Of a stretch of 64,000 bases of DNA, positions 43,530 through 51,407 are shown one piece after another. Below the pieces are notes generated by a model. It was not told where the DNA came from, made no database searches, and was given only the letters and a program-made list of their open reading frames with translations. The DNA comes from Deltaproteobacteria bacterium (GTDB lineage Bacteria; Desulfobacterota; Desulfobaccia; Desulfobaccales; 0-14-0-80-60-11). A program made the translations under genes and the position numbers. The stretch's first letter is position 1. Every line of letters begins with the position of its first letter. The DNA lies in assembly GCA_030018495.1 (NCBI GenBank), contig JASEFS010000013.1, positions 1-64,000 of the forward strand, written 5' to 3'.

Positions 43530-44669
43530 ATGGACGCCTCACGTTTAGATTATCTCAGCAAGGCCCGCCGCATCGTCCTCAAACTGGGGAGCGCCGTGCT
43601 TACCGCGGCATACGGCTTGAACCATCTTCTCATACAGCGCCTGGTGGCCGAAATCGCCGCGCTGCGCCAAAACGACCGTCAGTTTGTCTTGGTCTCGTCC
43701 GGCGCGGTGGCCGCGGGGGTTCATAAGCTTAAGCTCAGTGAAAAGCCCCAAGGCATCCCCCAGCAGCAGGCCGTGGCCGCAGCCGGTCAGAGCAGCCTGA
43801 TGTACACCTATGAGGAAGCCTTTGCCGTCCACGCCGTCAAGGTGGCCCAGATTCTCCTCAGCCATGACGACCTGGCGGCCAGAAGCCGCTTCCTTAACGC
43901 CCGCAACACCATCTTCACCCTGCTTCAATGGGGGGTTTTGCCCATCATCAACGAAAACGACACCGTGGCCACGGAGGAGCTGAAATTCGGGGACAACGAC
44001 AACCTGGCCGCGTTGATTTGCAACCTGGTGGAGGCCGACCTGCTCATCCTCCTGACCAACACCGACGGCCTTTACGCCCGGGACCCCAGGGAAGACCCGG
44101 ACGCCCCGCTTCTTTCCGTGGTGGAAACCACCGACCCGAAACTGCACAAAGTGGCGGGCAAACGCCCCAACGCCTTGGGGCGGGGCGGCATGCTGAGCAA
44201 AATTCAGGCCGTCCGCAAGGCCGGAGCCATCGGCATCCCCAGCGTTATTGCCAACGGCCTTACGGCGGGAATTTTGGAGGCGGTCTTCTCAGGCCGGGAA
44301 GTGGGCACCCTGTGCCTGCCCCAAGCCCAGAAACTCAAGAGCCGGCAATATTGGCTGGCGTACAATGTCAACCCGGAAGGGGCCATCCTGGTGGACACCG
44401 GCGCCCGGGAGGCCCTGGTGCGCCAAGGCAAAAGCCTTCTGCCCGCGGGCGTCCTCGAGGTCTTCGGGGGCTTCCGCAAGGGTGCGCCCGTCAGCCTCAT
44501 GGACCCGGACGGCCAAACCTTCGCGGTGGGCCTGAGCAACTACTCCAGCCGGGACATCAACCGCATTAAGGGCAAAAAGACTCAGGAAATCGCCCAGTCC
44601 CTGGGCCACAAGGACTACGACGAAGTCATTCACCGGGACAACCTGGTGGTTTTTCCGGAGTTTGGGTAG
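43530..44669 (+). CDS. proB: glutamate 5-kinase
   Basis: First enzyme of proline synthesis, 379 residues. The amino-acid kinase domain is intact (RRIVLKLGSAVLT, VSSGAVAAGVHKL, NENDTVATEELKFGDNDNLAAL, LLTNTDGLYARDP) and a C-terminal PUA domain follows (GAILVDTGAREALVRQGKSLLP). Feedback inhibition by proline is expected for the family. Its partner proA lies 1.3 kb downstream, separated by a toxin-antitoxin-like island rather than adjacent as usual. Confidence 0.96.
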   Translation: MDASRLDYLSKARRIVLKLGSAVLTAAYGLNHLLIQRLVAEIAALRQNDRQFVLVSSGAVAAGVHKLKLSEKPQGIPQQQAVAAAGQSSLMYTYEEAFAVHAVKVAQILLSHDDLAARSRFLNARNTIFTLLQWGVLPIINENDTVATEELKFGDNDNLAALICNLVEADLLILLTNTDGLYARDPREDPDAPLLSVVETTDPKLHKVAGKRPNALGRGGMLSKIQAVRKAGAIGIPSVIANGLTAGILEAVFSGREVGTLCLPQAQKLKSRQYWLAYNVNPEGAILVDTGAREALVRQGKSLLPAGVLEVFGGFRKGAPVSLMDPDGQTFAVGLSNYSSRDINRIKGKKTQEIAQSLGHKDYDEVIHRDNLVVFPEFG

Positions 44670-44702
44670 GGGCGTCAATGGCGGGGGGATTAAAGGATTT
44701 TT

Positions 44703-44765
44703 GGGGAGGGTGCTAAGGGTCGCGGACCTTTACCCCCTCCCCCAAACCCCCACCCCCAATCCCAT
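44703..44765. repeat. C-rich inverted repeat, copy 4, G-quadruplex capable on the minus strand
   Basis: GGGGAGGG then AAGGGTC pairs with GGACCTTTACCCCCTCCCC, followed by C runs of five, five and three separated by 1-3 bases. Same family as copies near 1, 563, 690, 47224 and 57602. It follows proB. Confidence 0.65.
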
Positions 44766-44793
44766 AAACGGTCGATAGCATATATGATGGATA

Positions 44794-44814
44794 GCACGGG
44801 CATCCTGCCCGTGC
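44794..44814. repeat. palindromic repeat (GCACGGGC family)
   Basis: GCACGGGCA-TCC-TGCCCGTGC, directly before the DUF4160 gene. Confidence 0.8.
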
Positions 44815-44832
44815 AGAACCGGAAATTACTCA

Positions 44833-45066
44833 ATGCCCACCATTCTCCGCATTCAGGGTTACCGGTTTTTCTTTTTCAGTAACGAGGGCTTCGAAAAGCC
44901 TCATATCCATGTGGAATCTGGAGATAACTACGCCAAATTCTGGCTGAACCCGGTGGCCTTGGCTTCTTCCTTCGGATATAATTCTTCTGAAATCACCCGC
45001 TTAAGAAAATTGGCAGAAAAACACGAAAAACTTTTCTTGGAGAAGTGGCATGAGTACTTTGCCTAA
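44833..45066 (+). CDS. DUF4160 domain protein
   Basis: A 77-residue protein with the DUF4160 pattern MPTILRIQGYRFFFFSNEGFEKPHIHVESG. Such proteins are found next to DUF2442 genes and have been proposed as toxin-antitoxin pairs; the function is not established. It overlaps the next gene by 17 bases. Confidence 0.85.
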   Translation: MPTILRIQGYRFFFFSNEGFEKPHIHVESGDNYAKFWLNPVALASSFGYNSSEITRLRKLAEKHEKLFLEKWHEYFA

Positions 45067-45286
45067 AGCCAAGGTAGTGTTGATTATGGATGTTTCCTTT
45101 GTTGATGATTCCATGCAAGTCAATTTGACCGATGGCCGGGAGATCCGAGTGCCTTTGGAATGGTTCCCCAAACTCAGGGACGCCGGCCCGGAAGCACGCC
45201 GTAACTGGCGCCTGATCGGCAAAGGCATCGGCATCCATTGGCCGGATTTGGACGAGGATTTATCATTGGAAGGACTTTTAAAATAA
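45050..45286 (+). CDS. DUF2442 domain protein
   Basis: A 78-residue protein with the DUF2442 signature LTDGREIRVPLEWFPKL and NWRLIGKGIGIHWPDLDEDLS. The pair with DUF4160 is common on mobile or accessory DNA. It starts at ATG 45050 within the preceding gene, so the two are coupled. Confidence 0.85.
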   Translation: MSTLPKAKVVLIMDVSFVDDSMQVNLTDGREIRVPLEWFPKLRDAGPEARRNWRLIGKGIGIHWPDLDEDLSLEGLLK

Positions 45287-45292
45287 TTTCTA

Positions 45293-45330
45293 CATCCTGC
45301 CCGTGCCGTAGCCGCAGGCTTCAGCCTGCG
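45293..45330. repeat. palindromic repeat, half copy plus CGCAGGCT palindrome
   Basis: CATCCTGCCCGTGC is the right half of the GCACGGGC palindrome, and CGCAGGCT-TC-AGCCTGCG follows at 45313-45330. It separates the DUF2442 and HEPN remnants. Confidence 0.6.
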
Positions 45331-45360
45331 CTGTTCATTTTTACATGAGGACAAGTTGCC

Positions 45361-45907
45361 ATGGCCAGCCGCGCCCGTGATTGGTTCAATCAGGCCCTTC
45401 GTGACTTGGAGCAGGCCGAAGATTCCCAAAAAGCCGAGCGTCACGAGTGGGCTTGCTTCGCGGCCCAGCAGGCCGCGGAAAAAGCGGTGAAAGCTCTGCA
45501 CCTGCATCATGGGCAGGAGGCCTGGGGCCACATCGTGGCTAGACTGTTACAAGAGCTGCCGGAAGAAATTTCCGTTACAGAAAAATTAATCGAAAAGGCG
45601 AAAGTGCTGGACAACTTTTACATTCCGGCCCGCTATCCCAACAGTCCCGGACGTCCTGCGCATCGGCTATTTCGGCTCCTATGCTCGGGGTGACTGGGGC
45701 GTGGGCAGCGACCTGGACGTGATTATTATCGTAGATAAATCAGCTAAGCCCTTTGAAATGCGGGCCAGTGAGTGGGATACCCGGGAAATCCCCGTCCCCA
45801 CGGATGTCCTGGTTTATACGCAGGAAGAATGGGGCAATCTCCATCAGACCCGAATTTCCATCAGGAAAATAGAACTTGAAACAATATGGATTTATGGTCA
45901 GGGATAA
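45361..45907 (+). pseudogene. fused remnants of a HEPN-MNT toxin-antitoxin pair
   Basis: The first 333 bases encode a HEPN domain start (RDWFNQALRDLEQAEDSQKA, ACFAAQQAAEKAVKALHL, DNFYIPARYPN), which then runs into SPGRPAHRLFRL and a stop at 45693 without its usual C-terminal half. In the next frame, from about 45644, the sequence reads PDVLRIGYFGSYARGD and GVGSDLDVIIIV, the GS-x-ARG-x-SD-x-D core of a minimal nucleotidyltransferase, to 45907. So the end of HEPN and the start of MNT seem to be deleted, with the join near 45640 out of frame. Neither product should work. A GTG-started 68-residue piece at 45701-45907 could still be translated. Confidence 0.75.
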
Positions 45908-45954
45908 AGGAATTAATAATTAAGTTCAAACCAAAGTGAAGTTCTGGGGAGTGT

Positions 45955-47211
45955 ATGGATATTGCTAAAAACATCAGAGAAATATCTTTCGAAGCCAAAC
46001 AAGCCGCCCGGCCCTTGGGGAGCCTCTCCCGGGCCGTCAAGGACAACGTGCTTTTGCGCATGACGGAGCTCTTGAAGGAGCGCCAGGCGGAAATCCAGGC
46101 GGAGAACGCCAAGGACGTGGACGCGGCCAAAAAGGACGGCCAGGGCGCGGCCTTCATCGACCGGCTCACCCTGTCCGACAAGGTCATGGACTCCATGGTC
46201 AAGGGGCTCAAGGAAGTGGCCGCGTTGCCCGACCCGGTGGGCGAGGTCACCAAAATGTGGCGCCGGCCCAACGGCCTCCTGGTGGGCCGGGTGCGCATCC
46301 CCCTGGGCGTCATCGGCATCATCTACGAATCCCGCCCCAACGTCACGGTGGACGCCGCGGCCCTGTGCTTGAAGAGCGGCAACAGCGTCATCCTGAAAGG
46401 CGGCAAAGAGGCCATCAACTCCAACCTGGTCCTGGCCAGGGTGATGCAGGAAGCCCTCTGTGAAGCCGGTATCCCCAAAGGGGCCATTCAGGTCATCCCC
46501 TCCGTGGCCCGGGAAGCGACCCTGGAGCTTCTCAAACAGGACGACCTGGTGGACCTGATCATCCCCCGGGGCGGCGAGGGCCTTATCCGCTTTGTGGCCG
46601 AGAACTCCCGCATCCCGGTCCTGAAGCACTATAAAGGCGTCTGCCACATATTTGTGGATGACGGCGCGGACCTGGACCTGGCCGAAACCGTGTGCTTCAA
46701 CGCCAAGGTGCAGCGCCCCGGCGTGTGCAACGCCATGGAGACCATGCTGGTGCACGAGGCCGTCGCGCCGGTCTTCCTGCCCCGCATGCACCACCGCTTT
46801 CGGGAAGCCGGGGTGGAACTGCGGGGCTGCCCCCAAACCCAAAAAATCGATCCCAACGTCAAGCCCGCCACCGCGGAAGACTGGGGCAACGAATTCCTTG
46901 ACCTCATCCTGGCCGTGAAAGTGGTGCCGGATATGGACGCGGCCATGGAGCATATCGCCCAATACGGCTCCAACCACACCGAGGCCATCATCACCAGGGA
47001 CCTGGACCGGGCGCAGCGGTTCCTTAAGGAAGTGGACTCCTCCTTGGTGCTGGTGAACGCCTCCACCCGCTTCAATGATGGCGGCGAACTGGGCCTGGGC
47101 GCGGAAATCGGCATCAGCACCAGCAAACTCCACGCCTTCGGCCCCATGGGCCTGGAGGAACTCACCACCACCAAGTTCATCGCCTATGGCTCAGGGCAAA
47201 TCCGGACCTGA
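45955..47211 (+). CDS. proA: glutamate-5-semialdehyde dehydrogenase (gamma-glutamyl phosphate reductase)
   Basis: Second enzyme of proline synthesis, 418 residues. NADPH-dependent aldehyde-dehydrogenase fold with catalytic cysteine in [15 protein letters not shown] (about C260), the [22 protein letters not shown] region, and [13 protein letters not shown] at the end. It starts at ATG 45955 with GGGGAG upstream. It is separated from proB by the accessory island. Confidence 0.96.
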   Translation: MDIAKNIREISFEAKQAARPLGSLSRAVKDNVLLRMTELLKERQAEIQAENAKDVDAAKKDGQGAAFIDRLTLSDKVMDSMVKGLKEVAALPDPVGEVTKMWRRPNGLLVGRVRIPLGVIGIIYESRPNVTVDAAALCLKSGNSVILKGGKEAINSNLVLARVMQEALCEAGIPKGAIQVIPSVAREATLELLKQDDLVDLIIPRGGEGLIRFVAENSRIPVLKHYKGVCHIFVDDGADLDLAETVCFNAKVQRPGVCNAMETMLVHEAVAPVFLPRMHHRFREAGVELRGCPQTQKIDPNVKPATAEDWGNEFLDLILAVKVVPDMDAAMEHIAQYGSNHTEAIITRDLDRAQRFLKEVDSSLVLVNASTRFNDGGELGLGAEIGISTSKLHAFGPMGLEELTTTKFIAYGSGQIRT

Positions 47212-47223
47212 GATTGTTTTGAG

Positions 47224-47262
47224 GACCCCACCCCCAACCCCTTTATCAGTGGGGAGAGGAGT
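47224..47262. repeat. C-rich inverted repeat, copy 5, short
   Basis: CCCCACCCCCAACCCC faces GTGGGGAGAGGAG in the 75-base gap between proA and nadD. Less complete than the other copies. Confidence 0.4.
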
Positions 47263-47286
47263 TTTAAGGGTAATAGCGGGAGGCCT

Positions 47287-47958
47287 TTGATCCCTAAAGC
47301 CAAAATAAGGCGGCTGGGCCTTTTCGGGGGGACGTTCAATCCCGTCCATTACGGCCACTTGCGGACCGCGGAAGAGGTGGCCGAGGCCTTGCGCCTGTCC
47401 CAATTGTGGTTCATCCCCGCGGCCCTGCCGCCGCATAAGGCGTCAAAAGAGGTCACGCCTTTTGAGATGCGCCTTCACATGGCCCGGCTGGCGGTGGGCC
47501 GGCATCCCCTCCTCAAGGTCTCGGACCTTGAGGCCAGGCGGCCCGGCAAGTCTTATACTATCGAAACGCTGCGCATCCTGCGGGAACAATTCGGCCGGGA
47601 AGCCGACCTTTATTACATCCTGGGCCTGGACGCGGTCCTGGAAATCCAAACCTGGAAGGACTACCGCGATCTCTTTACCTTGAGCCATTTTGTGGTGCTG
47701 GACCGCCCCGGTTACGACCGCAGCCACCTGGGGGAGTTCCTGCGCCGCGAGGTTCATGTAGATTTCCGGGAATTACCCGATGGCCAAGGCTTCCACCACC
47801 CTTCCGGGTATCAGGTGCTTTTCCAGGAAACCACCCTCCTGGATATTTCCGGCACCCAGATCCGCAGGCTGGTCAGGGAAGGCCGTTCGGTCCGTTACCT
47901 CTTGCCGGAGGCCGTCCGGCGGTATATATTAGAGAAAAAGCTGTATCTTAGAGATTAA
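47287..47958 (+). CDS. nadD: nicotinate-nucleotide adenylyltransferase
   Basis: NAD biosynthesis enzyme joining ATP and nicotinate mononucleotide, 223 residues. Nucleotidyltransferase motifs are clear: GLFGGTFNPVHYGHL (HxGH), WFIPAALPPHK, YYILGLDA and TTLLDISGTQIRRLVREGRS (ISxTxIR). The start is TTG 47287 with GGGAGG just upstream. It is followed by the MITE-like repeat and rsfS. Confidence 0.95.
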   Translation: MIPKAKIRRLGLFGGTFNPVHYGHLRTAEEVAEALRLSQLWFIPAALPPHKASKEVTPFEMRLHMARLAVGRHPLLKVSDLEARRPGKSYTIETLRILREQFGREADLYYILGLDAVLEIQTWKDYRDLFTLSHFVVLDRPGYDRSHLGEFLRREVHVDFRELPDGQGFHHPSGYQVLFQETTLLDISGTQIRRLVREGRSVRYLLPEAVRRYILEKKLYLRD

Positions 47959-47962
47959 GTAC

Positions 47963-48114
47963 AATAGTTCAGAAATTCGCCAACGTATTTTTCTCCTTAA
48001 GCGTTTTTGCGCCCTTAGCGTGAAATGATTTTTTCCTCTCGCAAAGACGGCAAGGCGCAAAGGTCGTAAATATGTTACCGAATTTATAAAAAGTTGTACT
48101 AAGCTCGGGATGCC
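47963..48114 (+). repeat. MITE-like dispersed repeat, copy A
   Basis: About 150 bases bounded by AGTACAA on the left and TTGTACT on the right (terminal inverted repeats), filling most of the gap between nadD and rsfS. Its interior, from TTCAGAAATTCG through CCTCTCGCAAAGACGGC to ATATGTTACCG, reappears inverted at 57692-57830 with roughly 80 percent identity. No reading frame is present. Confidence 0.75.
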
Positions 48115-48174
48115 AGCCCGAAGCCCATGAAAAGGGATTAACAATCAGGGAGCTTTGGCGTCAAAAATACAAAC

Positions 48175-48585
48175 TTGCCATTGAAAGCTAAAAGCATAAA
48201 AAAGCGCTTGCCCAAGAGTTCTTTGAGTTCGGAAGCGCTGGTGGCGTTGGCCGTCAAGACCATCACCGCCCACAAAGGCCTTGATCCGGTGGTGCTGGGG
48301 GTGAAGGGCATGTGCGGTTTTGCCGATTATTTCCTCATCTGCTCCGGCACCTCCCGCCGGCATGTGGCGGCCTTGGCCCAGCATGTGGAAGAAGCAATGG
48401 ACGAAGCCGGAGTCAAGCCCCTGGGGACGGAGGGCCTCCAGGACGGCCATTGGGTCCTCTTGGATTACAACGATCTGGTAATCCACATCTTCCTTCAGCC
48501 TATGAGGGAATTTTACGACTTGGAAGGTTTGTGGGCCGATGCCGAAAGGATAAATCTTTCCGGTTCGGTCTCAGAGCCGGTTTAG
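48175..48585 (+). CDS. rsfS: ribosomal silencing factor RsfS
   Basis: Binds bL14 and blocks ribosomal subunit joining under starvation. 136 residues from the first possible start. RsfS pattern: GVKGMCGFADYFLICSGTSRRHVAALAQHVEEAM, GLQDGHWVLLDYNDLVIHIFLQPMREFYDLEGLWADA. The start is not fixed: TTG codons at 48175, 48181 and 48208 have no ribosome-binding site, and the conserved part begins near residue 18. Follows nadD as in many genomes. Confidence 0.93.
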   Translation: MPLKAKSIKKRLPKSSLSSEALVALAVKTITAHKGLDPVVLGVKGMCGFADYFLICSGTSRRHVAALAQHVEEAMDEAGVKPLGTEGLQDGHWVLLDYNDLVIHIFLQPMREFYDLEGLWADAERINLSGSVSEPV

Positions 48586-48614
48586 CGGGGACTGACCATC
48601 CTTCCGACAGGCTT

Positions 48615-50027
48615 ATGAAAAAATATTCCCTCGTGTGGCGGCTCACCGCCATCTGTCTGGCCGTTCTTCTGGCCCTGCCGGTGCCCGGCTACGGCTTCAT
48701 GGACAGCTTGTCCGTCGAGAAAGAAAAGCAGATCGGCGAGGAATTCACTCAGCAGCTTCAGCAGTATTACCACGTTATCGGAGACCCCTACCTGACCTCC
48801 TACATCAACCGCGTAGGCCGGCGGCTGGTGAATCAATTGGGCCCAACGCCTTATAATTTCCGCTTTTTTATCCTGGAGGACCCCACCACCAATGCCTTCG
48901 CGGTGCCTGGGGGGTACATATTCGTTACCACCGGCTTTATCCGGGCCATGGAACGGGAAGGGGAACTGGCGGGGGTGCTGTCCCATGAAATTTCGCATAT
49001 TTATGCCCGACACCTGGCGCGGCAGATGGACAAGTCCAGAGTGGTCACCATAGCTTCGGTGTTGGGGGCCCTTGCCAGTGTCTTTCTGGGGGTCGGCCCC
49101 CTGGCTCAGTCTCTTATGGTGGGTTCCGTGGCCGCGGGCGAGTCGGCCATGCTGAAGTACAGCCGGGAGCACGAACATGAGGCCGACAGCCTGGGGTTCA
49201 AATGGATGGTGAAGGCCGGCTATAATCCCCGGGATATGATGAGCATTTTTCAAAAACTGGGGCGGCGGCGCTGGTTTGAAGGAGGGGAGATACCCGTCTA
49301 TCTGAGCACCCATCCCCACACCGACAGCAGGATTGTGGATTTTTCCCACCAATTGAGCAGTTATCAAGGAAATCTGCCTCCGGAGCAGGACCCGGAAGAG
49401 TTCCACTACTTCGCCCTCAAACTGGAAGCCCTCACCGGCAACGCCGCTGCCTTGCTGCGGCGGATGACCCAGGAAAGCCTCCGGGACCCTGATAATCCCC
49501 GTTATCACTACGGCAAGGCTTTGGCCTTGTCCAAAATGTCGCGTTATGATGAAGCCGACGTTGAATTTAACAAGGCCTTGAGCCTCTCCCCGGGCAATTT
49601 CCTTATAGAACGCGACTTGGCCATCCATTACTTTAACCAGAACCATTTTGCCGAGGCCCAGAAAAATTTGGAGCGCCTGATGGGGGCCCATCCCCAGGAT
49701 GAAGCCGTGCTCTACTACCTGGGTCGCATCTACCAGGAAAAAAAGCAGACCGATCAGGCCCTTAATCTCCTGGAAAAGGTGCACAATCTCAACCCGACTT
49801 TTATTGACGTCTATTACAACCTGGGCACCTTATACGGGGAGAAAGGCAGAATCGGGCTGGCCCATTATTACCTGGGCTTCCATAGTCTCAAGGCCAAGGC
49901 CTATCCCCTGGCCCTTTTCCATTTCAGGAAAGCCATGCCAAACCTGGCATCCAGTGATCCTCGGTATAACGAAGTGCGGCAGCAGATCGCCAGACTCACC
50001 AAAATGAAGGTCAGGGTGGCGAATTGA
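48615..50027 (+). CDS. M48 family metalloprotease with TPR repeats (BepA-like)
   Basis: A 470-residue periplasmic protease/chaperone resembling BepA/YfgC, which aids outer-membrane protein assembly. It has a signal peptide (LTAICLAVLLALPVPGYG), zinc motif HEISH (H124, E125, H128), the third ligand region SREHEHEADSLG (about 185-197), then TPR-like helices (ALALSKMSRYDEADVEFNKAL, DEAVLYYLGRIYQEKKQTDQAL, YYNLGTLYGEKGR). It starts at ATG 48615, 29 bases after rsfS. Consistent with the HtrA and M16 proteases elsewhere in the window. Confidence 0.93.
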   Translation: MKKYSLVWRLTAICLAVLLALPVPGYGFMDSLSVEKEKQIGEEFTQQLQQYYHVIGDPYLTSYINRVGRRLVNQLGPTPYNFRFFILEDPTTNAFAVPGGYIFVTTGFIRAMEREGELAGVLSHEISHIYARHLARQMDKSRVVTIASVLGALASVFLGVGPLAQSLMVGSVAAGESAMLKYSREHEHEADSLGFKWMVKAGYNPRDMMSIFQKLGRRRWFEGGEIPVYLSTHPHTDSRIVDFSHQLSSYQGNLPPEQDPEEFHYFALKLEALTGNAAALLRRMTQESLRDPDNPRYHYGKALALSKMSRYDEADVEFNKALSLSPGNFLIERDLAIHYFNQNHFAEAQKNLERLMGAHPQDEAVLYYLGRIYQEKKQTDQALNLLEKVHNLNPTFIDVYYNLGTLYGEKGRIGLAHYYLGFHSLKAKAYPLALFHFRKAMPNLASSDPRYNEVRQQIARLTKMKVRVAN

Positions 50028-50075
50028 GGACATTTACCGGGATCAAGAATCCATTGTTAAATCGGGGTAAGCGCC

Positions 50076-50435
50076 ATGCCTATTTACGAATTTCGCTGCC
50101 GGGATTGCCGCCGCATCTCCGATTTTCTTGTACTGAATCTCAATGAAGAATTCTCGCCGGTGTGCAAACGCTGCGGCAGCCAATCCATGGAACGCGTGCT
50201 CTCCCGGGTGAACGTGCGGCTTTCTGAAGAAACCCGGTTGGAGCGCCTGGCTGACCCTTCCCTGTGGGGCGGCCTGGATGAAAACGACCCCAAAAGCATG
50301 GCCAAAATGTTGAAGAAGCTGGGACCTGAACTGGGGGAGGATTTTCCGGGTGAAATAGACCAAATGGTGGAGGAGGCCATGGAAAGCGAGGGCGGTGAAA
50401 GCGGGGATGCCCTGGCTGATGAAGGAATTGATTAG
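50076..50435 (+). CDS. FmdB-family zinc-ribbon protein
   Basis: A 119-residue protein beginning MPIYEFRCRDCRRISDFLV, with cysteines C8/C11 and C30/C33 in CKRCGSQSMERV. The second half is acidic (LGEDFPGEIDQMVEEAMES). Second FmdB-type gene in the window; unknown function. It sits 48 bases downstream of the M48 gene and may be cotranscribed. Confidence 0.88.
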   Translation: MPIYEFRCRDCRRISDFLVLNLNEEFSPVCKRCGSQSMERVLSRVNVRLSEETRLERLADPSLWGGLDENDPKSMAKMLKKLGPELGEDFPGEIDQMVEEAMESEGGESGDALADEGID

Positions 50436-50503
50436 AAGTTTAATCCGAGCAGCAAAAAATCTCCTAACGGGCCGGCACTTCATTGCTTGCCGGCGCTCCT
50501 GCC

Positions 50504-51244
50504 TTATTCCCCCTTGGTCTTCAATTTAGTGGCGCCGCTTTTGGGTTTGTTTTGGGCGGTGCTCACGGGCTTGGAAGGACTGGCGGCTCGCGCCTTCTGA
50601 TCGCTGGCCGCCGCGCCTTTCTTTTGGAGCTCCGCCACCTTCGCCGGGGAGGACTTTTTGTCAGCGGCTTTCCCCTTCGCCAGGGTGGTGGCGGATGTTT
50701 TGGCTTTTGATCCAGCGGCACCCTTTTTGGCAGACTTATAAGTTGAGGTGTCCAGGCTGTTCTGGAATTTCAGCTTCTTGGCCACTTCCTCCCGCAACCG
50801 TCGCAATTCCTCCTCTTTCATCTTTTGACGGCTGGCGGAACTGGCATTAGGCTTGCTTTTTTTGGCGGCTTGGGACCCTGCCGGAGCTGGGGCGAACGCC
50901 CCGGCGATGGAGCCTTGCTGAGGCACTGGCGCGGCAGGGTGGACCGGCGCGGCGGCTGTCGGGCCGGTCTCCGGCTGCTGCACGGCCGGCGGCCCCGCCG
51001 GCGCGAATAAAGACATATTTGCCTGAGGAAGGTTCCAGGGCTGCACGGCCTTGACGGCTTCCGGTCCCAGAAGCCCCCAGTTATGCAGCACTCGATAAAT
51101 ATCGCCCCGGCCGGCCAAGGTGCCCACGGCGAAACTCATCATCACCAGGCCGATGACGCCCACCAGGGAGAAGACGGTTTCTTTGACCCCCAAGGTAAGC
51201 TGCCATTTGCTTTTCCTGGTCTTCCTGCCCCGACCTTCGGACAT
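50504..51244 (-). CDS. single-pass membrane protein with Lys/Ala-rich low-complexity tail
   Basis: A 246-residue protein. One transmembrane helix (ETVFSLVGVIGLVMMSFAVGTLAG, about 21-44) follows a basic N-terminus. The rest is Ala/Pro- and Lys/Ser-rich (KTSATTLAKGKAADKKSSPAK), with a short coiled segment QKMKEEELRRLREEVAKKL. It probably has a long disordered periplasmic region. Proteins located after argS in Desulfobacterota are often SPOR-domain proteins, but no SPOR domain is seen. I took ATG 51244, which has a GGAGGGGGG site, not the upstream start at 51283. Confidence 0.7.
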   Translation of the reverse strand: MSEGRGRKTRKSKWQLTLGVKETVFSLVGVIGLVMMSFAVGTLAGRGDIYRVLHNWGLLGPEAVKAVQPWNLPQANMSLFAPAGPPAVQQPETGPTAAAPVHPAAPVPQQGSIAGAFAPAPAGSQAAKKSKPNASSASRQKMKEEELRRLREEVAKKLKFQNSLDTSTYKSAKKGAAGSKAKTSATTLAKGKAADKKSSPAKVAELQKKGAAASDQKARAASPSKPVSTAQNKPKSGATKLKTKGE

Positions 51245-51407
51245 AAGGATCCCCCCTCCTGGTGCCTTTGCCGCCGGTGACAAAATCTTGTTTTCCCAGC
51301 CCGACCGCTGTTCCGGACAATGGGCCGGTATACTCTGAATCCGCTTGTGGCTGATGAAGGAAATGCGTGGAACTTCAACTTATCGGTCTCCCCCCGATAT
51401 CCACGCT

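Noticed and set aside
45701-45907. 68-residue MNT protein as an intact gene
   Set aside because: The start of the nucleotidyltransferase domain, including GSYARGD, lies upstream of its GTG in the same frame, so the piece lacks part of the fold and belongs to the remnant.
50504-51244. SPOR-domain or histone-like protein
   Set aside because: Basic low-complexity sequence is present, but no SPOR motif is visible, and the membrane helix argues against a histone.
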